Part shown: positions 1-5,193 of the stretch, piece by piece
Numbering within the stretch: the first letter of the stretch is position 1
Layout: each line of letters opens with the position of its first letter
NCBI GenBank assembly: GCA_035544515.1
Contig: DATKEG010000180.1
Location: forward strand, 1 to 10,178
DNA: 10,178 nucleotides
Reading direction: 5' to 3'
From: DATKEG01 sp035544515
Lineage (GTDB): Bacteria > Acidobacteriota > Vicinamibacteria > Fen-336
The notes under the pieces: generated by a model
Databases searched by the model: none
Told to the model about the DNA's origin: nothing
Seen by the model: only the letters and a program-made list of their open reading frames with translations
Made by a program: the position numbers and the translations under genes

Positions 1-136
1 GGAGGACCCTCCGGCGCTCGGCGTCGAGCGCCCACGGATCGCCCACCGCGAGCACCTGCGTTTCGTCCAGGCCGCGCGCGGCCATCCGCTCCATCACGCG
101 CGCGCGGGCGTCGACCAGGAGCTTCGCGTCCAGCAC
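1..136 (-). CDS. serS: Seryl-tRNA synthetase, N-terminal fragment (probable, cut by window edge)
   Basis: Only the first 45 codons are visible; the gene runs leftward out of the window. If the call is right, the enzyme charges tRNA-Ser with serine in the cytoplasm. The start is a GTG giving VLDAKLLVDARARVMERMAA, followed by RGLDETQ and ALDAERRRVL. Seryl-tRNA synthetases typically open with M-L-D-x-K-L-(I/L)-R-E-N, an Arg-Gly pair about 20 residues in, then L-D-(A/E)-x-R-R-x-L at the start of the long tRNA-binding coiled coil, and this fragment follows that order. The catalytic domain is outside the window, so the call rests on the N-terminal pattern alone. No Shine-Dalgarno precedes the GTG; a -10-like TATTCT ends 7 bases before it, suggesting a leaderless message. 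An in-frame ATT lies 12 bases upstream but is a less likely start. The gene is divergent from galU. Confidence 0.62.
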   Translation of the reverse strand, partial: MLDAKLLVDARARVMERMAARGLDETQVLAVGDPWALDAERRRVL

Positions 137-143
137 GAGCGCG

Positions 144-149
144 AGAATA
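144..149 (-). promoter_or_regulatory. -10 element for the serS-like gene
   Basis: Read on the minus strand the hexamer is TATTCT (4 of 6 to TATAAT). Its last base lies 7 bases before the GTG at 136, so transcription would begin at or one base before the start codon. No convincing -35 box is visible. Prediction from spacing and composition only. Confidence 0.4.
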
Positions 150-212
150 ACACAGGGCCTTTTGCCCGCCCGCCCCCGTGTTAGCATGAGTTGCAGGATG
201 CACTTCCCATAC

Positions 213-383
213 GGCGCGCGCAGCGGAGCGTGCCGCATTCCGCGGCGGTTTTCCCTCGGAGGTCATGCTCTCCTGGCGTTCGGCGCTCGCAGCGGAGCGT
301 TTCCTCTGCCGCGTCGCGAAGGGTTCACCCCGACGCGACGCGCTTGTAGACGATCGGCGCGGAGCGGAGAGCGCCGCATTCCG
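213..383. repeat. Three imperfect copies of a GC-rich intergenic repeat upstream of galU
   Basis: The 249-base gap between the serS-like start and galU holds three related segments: about 213-242, 281-313 and 355-383. Each has a GGCGC-type 5' part, then a core close to AGCGGAGCG or AGCGGAGAGCG, and each runs on into CCGCATTCCG or CTGCCGCG. Copies 1 and 3 share GCCGCATTCCG exactly. Copies 2 and 3 can fold: CGCTC (285-289)/GAGCG (295-299) with a 5- to 6-base loop, and GGCGC (356-360)/GCGCC (371-375) with a 10-base loop. An open frame across the region (ATG at 198, stop overlapping the galU ATG) reads GARSGA, GARSGA, SARSGE, but its third-position GC is visibly lower than in the flanking genes. 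I therefore read it as non-coding repeat DNA rather than a gene. Confidence 0.5.
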
Positions 384-385
384 GT

Positions 386-1255
386 ATGAAGCTCCGCAGG
401 GCCGTGTTCCCCGCGGCGGGGCTGGGCACGCGCTTCCTTCCCGCCACCAAGGCGCAGCCGAAGGAGATGCTGCCGCTGGTCGACAAGCCGATCATCCAGT
501 ACGTGATCGAGGAAGCGGTGGCGGCCGGGCTCACGCAGATCATCATCGTGACCGGCCGGGGCAAAAACGCCATCGAGGACCACTTCGACACGTCCTACGA
601 GCTGGAGAAGCTGCTGGAGTCGCGCGGCAAGACCGACCTGCTCGAACAGGTGCGCGCCATCTCCGGCATGATCTCGGTCGCCTACGTCCGCCAGGGCGAG
701 GCCCTGGGCCTCGGCCATGCCGTGCTCATGGCCCGCGACCTCGTGGGCGACGAGCCCTTCGCGGTGATGCTCGGCGACGACATCATCGACAGCCCGGTCC
801 CCTGCATGAAGCAGATGGTGGAGGTGTTCCACCGCTACGAGGGGCCCGTCATCGCCGTGCAGCAGGTGCCGAGGTCGGAGATCTCGGCCTACGGCGTGAT
901 CGACGCCGAGCCGGTGAAAGGCGACGACCGCGTCTACGCGATCCGCGACCTCGTGGAGAAGCCGCCCGCGGCCAAGGCGCCGAGCGACCTGGCCATCATC
1001 GGGCGCTACATCCTCACGCCCGACATCTTCGACGCGCTGGTCCAGACGCAGAGAGACGAGGGCGGCGAGCTCCAGCTCACCAACGGCTTCCGGGTGCTCA
1101 AGGAGAAGCGGCCGCTCTGGGGCTACCGCTTCGAGGGCGTACGGCACGACGCGGGCAACAAGCTCGGGTTCCTGAAGGCAACGGTGGAGTTCGCGCTCAA
1201 GCGGCCGGACCTGGGCGGCCCGTTCCGCGAATACCTGAAGACGCTGAAGCTCTAG
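386..1255 (+). CDS. galU: UTP--glucose-1-phosphate uridylyltransferase
   Basis: Makes UDP-glucose from UTP and glucose-1-phosphate in the cytoplasm, feeding cell-envelope polysaccharide, galactose and glycosyl-transfer pathways. The 289-residue protein has the normal GalU length. Residues 9-30 carry the nucleotide-binding signature (PAAGLGTRFLPATKAQPKEM, then LP) followed by VDKPIIQYV. Further family blocks are QGEALGLGHAV (about 103-113), the metal-site region MLGDDIID (128-135), LVEKP (189-193), ELQLTNG (228-234) and HDAGNKLGFL (254-263) with the conserved Lys259. Small departures are LTNG and AGNKLG where LTDA and CGDKLG-like forms are common; neither removes a known catalytic residue. The ATG at 386 has no good Shine-Dalgarno. 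The upstream region is the repeat-rich gap, and no clear promoter could be assigned. Its TAG stop overlaps the TAG of the convergent zinc-ribbon gene inside a shared CTAG. Confidence 0.96.
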   Translation: MKLRRAVFPAAGLGTRFLPATKAQPKEMLPLVDKPIIQYVIEEAVAAGLTQIIIVTGRGKNAIEDHFDTSYELEKLLESRGKTDLLEQVRAISGMISVAYVRQGEALGLGHAVLMARDLVGDEPFAVMLGDDIIDSPVPCMKQMVEVFHRYEGPVIAVQQVPRSEISAYGVIDAEPVKGDDRVYAIRDLVEKPPAAKAPSDLAIIGRYILTPDIFDALVQTQRDEGGELQLTNGFRVLKEKRPLWGYRFEGVRHDAGNKLGFLKATVEFALKRPDLGGPFREYLKTLKL

Positions 1256-1611
1256 CCGGAGTCTTTGGCGGTCTTGGCGGTCTTGGCGGCCGTCGAAGAC
1301 GTCTCCGACGCGCTCGAGGGGCTAGGGGACGAACCGGTCGCGCCCTTGGCCGCGTCCGCCGACCCGCCGCCCTCCGCCCCGCTGGCCGCCTTTGCCTTCC
1401 CGTCCTTGGCGCCGGCGCCCTCGGCCCCCGACGACTTGCGCGCGTAATCGGTGATGTACCAGCCCGTCCCCTTGAACTGGATAGCGGGAGCGGACGGCAG
1501 CTTCTGCACGTCCTGGCCGCAGGTCGGGCACACGGTCAGCGCCGCGTCCGAGAACTTCCGGATGACCTCGAAACGCCCGCAGCGGCCGCACTGATACTCG
1601 TACAGGGGCAA
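1252..1611 (-). CDS. FmdB-family zinc-ribbon protein
   Basis: A 119-residue protein whose first 50 residues match the FmdB/CxxC_CxxC_SSSS putative regulatory domain: it opens MPLYEYQCGRCG, has a second knuckle CPTCG, and ends the domain with FKGTGWYITDY. Cys8, Cys11, Cys28 and Cys31 would bind one zinc ion. The family's biochemical role is not firmly known; it was named from a putative regulator of formamidase/amidase genes, so no function is asserted. From about residue 58 the protein is a low-complexity tail rich in Ala, Gly, Ser and Lys, ending in TAAKTAKTAK, probably disordered. The start is TTG at 1611, chosen because GGAGG sits 5 bases upstream and the FmdB consensus begins M-P-(L/I)-Y-E-Y exactly here. 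It lies downstream of polA on the same strand but has its own promoter-like signals. Its stop overlaps that of convergent galU. Confidence 0.88.
   Translation of the reverse strand: MPLYEYQCGRCGRFEVIRKFSDAALTVCPTCGQDVQKLPSAPAIQFKGTGWYITDYARKSSGAEGAGAKDGKAKAASGAEGGGSADAAKGATGSSPSPSSASETSSTAAKTAKTAKDSG
1261..1288. repeat. Short tandem repeat in the tail of the FmdB-type gene
   Basis: Three tandem units GTCTTTGGCG, GTCTTGGCG and GTCTTGGCG. They encode the repeated Ala-Lys-Thr/Asp at the C-terminus of the zinc-ribbon protein. In-frame 9-base units of this kind can change copy number by slippage without breaking the frame. Confidence 0.75.
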
Positions 1612-1615
1612 GTCG

Positions 1616-1635
1616 CCTCCAGGATCGCGATCTTA
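1616..1635 (-). promoter_or_regulatory. Promoter -10 and ribosome-binding site of the FmdB-type gene
   Basis: On the minus strand, TAAGAT (1630-1635) resembles a -10 box and GGAGG (1616-1620) is a strong Shine-Dalgarno 4 to 5 bases from the TTG start at 1611. The Shine-Dalgarno decides the non-ATG start. Where a -35 would fall, the 1644-1668 inverted repeat begins or overlaps, and no TTGACA-like hexamer is evident. Confidence 0.5.
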
Positions 1636-1643
1636 CCACCGCC

Positions 1644-1668
1644 GGCCGTGGACGCTCAGTCCACGGCC
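1644..1668. promoter_or_regulatory. Perfect 10+10 bp inverted repeat between polA and the FmdB-type gene
   Basis: GGCCGTGGAC, a 5-base spacer GCTCA, then GTCCACGGCC: a perfect dyad. It lies 63 bases beyond the polA stop in the direction of polA transcription and just upstream of the -10 of the next gene. Neither strand has a T-run after the stem, so it is not a classical intrinsic terminator. It could be a terminator-like or mRNA-stabilising hairpin at the polA 3' end, or an operator controlling the zinc-ribbon gene. A smaller adjacent stem, CCTGG-AGCG-CCAGG (1667-1680), abuts it. The dyad is directly visible; its role is inference. Confidence 0.5.
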
Positions 1669-1730
1669 TGGAGCGCCAGGATCACGATGGCACAGGATAC
1701 CGCGCCCCCACCCCTCCTCCGGCGAGGCGC

Positions 1731-4409
1731 TCAGTGCACCTCCGCCCAGCTCGAGCCGACACGGGCGTCCACCACCAGGGGCACGTCGAGCGGCAGGGCG
1801 CCTTCCATCACCTCGCGCACGAGCGTGCGCGCCGCCTCCGCTTCTTTCTCCGGGACCTCGAGCAGCAGCTCGTCGTGGATCTGCAGGATCAGCCGCGAGC
1901 GCATGTCTCGCCGGCGCAGCTCGCGATGAAGGTCGATCATCGCCTTCTTGATGAGGTCGGCGGCCGAGCCCTGCACGGGCGTGTTCATGGCCTGGCGCTC
2001 GGCCTCCATGCGCACCTGGAAGTTGGGCGACTTCAGGTCCGGCAGGCGGCGGAGCCGCCCCAGCAGCGTGCGCACGTGGCCGGTCTCGCGCGCGCGGGCG
2101 ATGGTCTCGTCGATGAAGGAGCGCACCTGCGGGTACCGGGCGAAGTAGGTCTCGATGAAGGCCTCGGCCTGCTTCTGCGGGACCCCGATGTCCTTGGCCA
2201 GCGTGAACGCGGTCTTGCCGTACAGGAGCGCGTAGTTGACCATCTTCGAGACCCGGCGCTGCTCGTCGGGCGGTACCGGCGAAAGCGGGCCGAAGACCTC
2301 CCGCGACGTGCGGTCGTGGACGTCCTCCCCGCGCCGGAACGTGTCGATCAGCGTCGTGTCCTTCGAGAGGTGGGCGAGCACGCGCAGCTCGATCTGGCTG
2401 TAGTCGGCGGAGAGCAGCAGCCAGCCCGGGTCCGCCACGAACGCCTCGCGGATCTTGCGTCCCTCCGCCGTGCGGATGGGGATGTTCTGCAGGTTGGGAT
2501 CGGAGACCGCGATGCGGCCCGTGGCCGCGACCGTCTGGTTGAAGGAGGCGTGGATGCGGCCGGTCTCCGGGTTGGCCAGCACGGGCAGGGCGTCCACGTA
2601 GGTGGACTTGAGCTTCTGCACCGAGCGGTACTCCAGGATGCGCCGGCAGACCTCGTGGTGCTGGGCCAGGTCCTCCAGCACGTCCTCCGCCGTGGACTGC
2701 GCGCGCGTCTTGGCCGTCTTCTTTCCCGAGCGCAGCCCCAGGCCGGTGAAGAGGACGTCGCGCAGCTGGATGGGCGAGTTGATGTTGAACTCGCGGCCGG
2801 CCAGCTCGTAGATGCGCCGGGTCAGCGCGGCGAGCTGTCCCTCCATCTCGCGGCTCATCTCGGCCAGGTAGGCGAGGTTGACGCGCACGCCCACCTGCTC
2901 CATCTCCGCCAGCACCTCCACCAGCGGCAGCTCCATGGCCTGGAAGACGTGGGAGAGGCCTTCCTCGGCGAGGCGCGCGGTCATGGGCGCGGACAGCCGC
3001 AAGGTGAGGTCCGCCTCCTGCGCCGCCGCGCGCGCCACCTCGGCCAGGGGGGCGCCCCCGACCGCGCCTTCCACGAGCGTGCCCGCCGGCCGCGCCCGCT
3101 CGGCCAGGTACTCGAAGGCGAGGTCCTCGATGGTGGTGGTGCGCCGGCCCGGATTGAGGAGGTAGGAGGCCACGAACGTGTCGAAGGCCAGGCCCTCGTA
3201 GCCCACGCCGGCGCGGCGAAGCACGACGCGGTCGAGCTTGCTGCGGGCGCTCAGCTTGCGCACGGCGGGGTCCTCGAAGAGGGGCCGCAGCAGCTCCAGG
3301 GCGCGCGCGGCCGGCACCGATTCGGCGAGCTCGAAAGGCGAGTGCTCGAACGGCACGTAGACGGCGCGTCCCGGCTCGCAGGCCAGGCCCAGGCCGACGA
3401 TGCGCGCGCGCATGGCCTCGCGGCCGGCGCGCAGCAGGGCCACCGAGAGCTGGCCCCGCCCGCGGGCCCGTTCGATGAACGCGCGCAGGGAGGCTTCGGT
3501 GGAGACGATCTCGTGCACGGTGCCGGTCGGGGCCGGCTCGGGGGCGAACTCCTTGGCCAGGGCCACGAACTCCAGCTCGGTGAAGAGCCGGTTGGCCGCG
3601 GCGCGGTCCGGCGCCCCGCGGCGCAGCTCGTCGAGCGCGAGCGTCACGGGCACGTCGCGGCGCAGGGTCACCAGGTCCTTGGAGAGGCGCGCGTCGGCGG
3701 CGTGCTGCCGCAGCCCCTCGCGGTAGGCCGCGCGCTTGACCTTGTCCACGTTCTCCAGGACCCTTTCCAGGGACCCGTACTCCCTGATGAGGTCCCGCGC
3801 GCCCTTGTCGCCGATGCCGGGCACGCCGGGCACGTTGTCCACCGAGTCTCCGACCAGCGCGAGCATGTCCACCACGCGCGCGGGCGGGACCCCGAACTTC
3901 TCCTCGACCGTCTTCGCGTCGTAGAGCGTCGCTCCCGAACCCTCGCGACCGGGATTGAGCACGAGCACGTCTTCCGTGACGAGCTGCAGCAGGTCCTTGT
4001 CGCCCGAGACCACCACCACCCTGTAGCCCAGCTCCACCGCCTGCCGGGTCAGGGTGGCGATCACGTCGTCGGCCTCGTATCCCTTCACGTCGATGCGGGG
4101 CAGGCCGAAGGCCTCGCACACCCGGTACACGTAGGGGAGCTGCACGGCGAGATCGTCGTCCATGCGCCGGCGCGTCGCCTTGTACTCCTTGTACTGCTCG
4201 TGCCGGAAGGTCGCCCCCGGCAGGTCGAACGAGATCCCCACCCACTCGGGGTCCTCGTCCTGGTAGAGCTTGCGCAACATGGTCGTGAAGCCGTAGACGC
4301 CGCCCGTGGGCAGCCCGCGCGTGGTGGCCAACCCGCGGATGGCGAAGAAGGCGCGGTGCACCTGCGCGCTGCCGTCGATGAGGTAGACCGTCCTTTCGCG
4401 CCGGGGCAT
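1731..4409 (-). CDS. polA: DNA polymerase I (5' nuclease active, proofreading site degenerate)
   Basis: Cytoplasmic repair and Okazaki-fragment-processing polymerase, 892 residues, family-typical length. The 5'-nuclease domain (about 1-290) keeps its acidic residues: Asp12, Asp62, Glu112/Asp114/Asp115 (GYEADDVIATL), Asp137/Asp139 (SGDKDL) and Asp188/Asp191, followed by helix-hairpin-helix GVPGIGDKGA. The 3'-5' exonuclease-like domain (about 295-470) has lost the DxE motif: Ala324 and Leu326 stand where Asp and Glu are expected, although Asp393 and Asp467 remain. Proofreading is therefore predicted to be absent. The polymerase domain is intact: motif A SADYSQIELR with Asp669, the O-helix R718/K722/Y726/Y730-G731, and motif C IHDE (845-847 HDE). 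The O-helix has Tyr726 at the position of E. coli Phe762. ATG at 4409 has no Shine-Dalgarno but follows a -10-like TAACAT by 13 bases. The gene is divergent from the lipoprotein gene. Confidence 0.97.
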   Translation of the reverse strand: MPRRERTVYLIDGSAQVHRAFFAIRGLATTRGLPTGGVYGFTTMLRKLYQDEDPEWVGISFDLPGATFRHEQYKEYKATRRRMDDDLAVQLPYVYRVCEAFGLPRIDVKGYEADDVIATLTRQAVELGYRVVVVSGDKDLLQLVTEDVLVLNPGREGSGATLYDAKTVEEKFGVPPARVVDMLALVGDSVDNVPGVPGIGDKGARDLIREYGSLERVLENVDKVKRAAYREGLRQHAADARLSKDLVTLRRDVPVTLALDELRRGAPDRAAANRLFTELEFVALAKEFAPEPAPTGTVHEIVSTEASLRAFIERARGRGQLSVALLRAGREAMRARIVGLGLACEPGRAVYVPFEHSPFELAESVPAARALELLRPLFEDPAVRKLSARSKLDRVVLRRAGVGYEGLAFDTFVASYLLNPGRRTTTIEDLAFEYLAERARPAGTLVEGAVGGAPLAEVARAAAQEADLTLRLSAPMTARLAEEGLSHVFQAMELPLVEVLAEMEQVGVRVNLAYLAEMSREMEGQLAALTRRIYELAGREFNINSPIQLRDVLFTGLGLRSGKKTAKTRAQSTAEDVLEDLAQHHEVCRRILEYRSVQKLKSTYVDALPVLANPETGRIHASFNQTVAATGRIAVSDPNLQNIPIRTAEGRKIREAFVADPGWLLLSADYSQIELRVLAHLSKDTTLIDTFRRGEDVHDRTSREVFGPLSPVPPDEQRRVSKMVNYALLYGKTAFTLAKDIGVPQKQAEAFIETYFARYPQVRSFIDETIARARETGHVRTLLGRLRRLPDLKSPNFQVRMEAERQAMNTPVQGSAADLIKKAMIDLHRELRRRDMRSRLILQIHDELLLEVPEKEAEAARTLVREVMEGALPLDVPLVVDARVGSSWAEVH

Positions 4410-4422
4410 GGGCAGGACGGCA

Positions 4423-4432
4423 ATGTTATCCT
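4423..4432. promoter_or_regulatory. Overlapping divergent -10 elements for polA and the lipoprotein gene
   Basis: The decamer ATGTTATCCT holds TAACAT on the minus strand (4423-4428) and TATCCT on the plus strand (4427-4432). Predicted starts near 4416 (minus) and 4439 (plus) would give leaders of about 5 to 7 bases to the polA ATG at 4409 and the ATG at 4444. No -35 hexamers stand out on either side. The whole divergent intergenic space is only 34 bases, so both promoters have to be here or inside coding sequence. Confidence 0.45.
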
Positions 4433-4443
4433 TCCCGCTCTCG

Positions 4444-5193
4444 ATGCTGGGCCGAGCCGCCGCCCTCGTCCTCCTCGCCGCCGGCCTCCGCTCGTGCGTG
4501 GCCTACGAGTACGAGCACGAGTTCTGGCTGGAGGTGGACGGCTCGGGCACCGTCTTCGTCACCGGCCGGCCCGAGCACTGGGCCACCTTCAAGGGCCTGC
4601 CCCGGCCCGACGCCGACCCGGGCGCGCTGCGCGAGACGGCCCGGGATCTGTTCGAGCGCTCCGGCCTGCGCGTGCGCAAGGTGACGGTCACGCGCCGCGA
4701 CGGCCGGCCCTACCTGTTCGTGGCGGCCGATTTCGACGACGTCAACCGCCTGCCGGGCACACCCGCCTTTCCCGACCTCCAGATCCGGCTCGCGCCGGCG
4801 GGAAGCGAACGCCTCCGCCTGGAAGGCGCGTGGCGGCCGCCATCCACGTCCGGTGCCGCGCGGTCCGAAGGGTTGATGGCCGTGCGCTTCCACCTGCCGA
4901 GCAAGGTCTTCGCCCACGACCACGCGTTCGCGGGCGTCGAGCGCGGCAACATCGTGGCCTGGCGGCAGGACCTGGCCCAGGGCCTCGCCGGCCACCCCCT
5001 CCCCTTCGGCGCGGTCATGGGCGACCGCAGCATCCTCAACACGACGGTGACGGTGTTCGCGGCGGCCATCGCGGGCGGACTCGGGATCGTGGCCCGGGCC
5101 GTCTACGGGCTGCTGCGGACGGGCCGCCGGCGCGCGCAGGCGGTGGTCGTGGCCGACCCCCGCTCGCGGGGGCGGGGTCCGGCTGACGGCTAG
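4444..5193 (+). CDS. Predicted lipoprotein with C-terminal membrane segment, function unknown
   Basis: I do not recognise a characterised family. The 249-residue product starts MLGRAAALVLLAAGLRSC: a short basic start, a hydrophobic stretch, then Cys18, which resembles a lipoprotein signal, although Arg at -2 makes the lipobox (LRSC) imperfect. The mature part opens with YEYEHEFWLEVDGSGTVFVT, looks beta-rich, and continues to about residue 196. Residues about 198-222 (SILNTTVTVFAAAIAGG, then LGIVARAVYGLL) form a hydrophobic membrane segment followed by a basic TGRRRAQ tail. The expected topology is an extracytoplasmic domain held at both ends. I chose the ATG at 4444 over in-frame ATGs at 4408 and 4423 because the latter fall in polA or in the -10 region and would lengthen the signal peptide. 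The stop directly abuts the stop of the convergent arginase-family gene. Confidence 0.75.
   Translation: MLGRAAALVLLAAGLRSCVAYEYEHEFWLEVDGSGTVFVTGRPEHWATFKGLPRPDADPGALRETARDLFERSGLRVRKVTVTRRDGRPYLFVAADFDDVNRLPGTPAFPDLQIRLAPAGSERLRLEGAWRPPSTSGAARSEGLMAVRFHLPSKVFAHDHAFAGVERGNIVAWRQDLAQGLAGHPLPFGAVMGDRSILNTTVTVFAAAIAGGLGIVARAVYGLLRTGRRRAQAVVVADPRSRGRGPADG

Noticed and set aside
162..389. Small plus-strand gene overlapping the galU start by ATGA
   Set aside because: Its sequence consists of repeats, Arg-rich, with lower third-position GC than neighbours; kept as a repeat region, with the leader-peptide possibility recorded as a finding.
265..1929. Long plus-strand open frame across galU, the FmdB-type gene and the polA end
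   Set aside because: It overlaps clearly recognisable genes in another frame, is Arg/Gly/Ala-rich without domain motifs, and exists because stop codons are rare at this GC content. The good GGAGG before its ATG (265) is noted, but the frame runs far into galU.
4408..4443. Earlier ATG starts (4408, 4423) for the lipoprotein gene
   Set aside because: They overlap the polA start or lie in the predicted -10 region, and they add residues before a signal peptide that already has a normal length from 4444.
1734..5186. Very long plus-strand frame antisense to polA
   Set aside because: Shadow of polA: His/Val/Leu/Gly-rich translation with no family motif, while the opposite strand encodes an intact DNA polymerase I.
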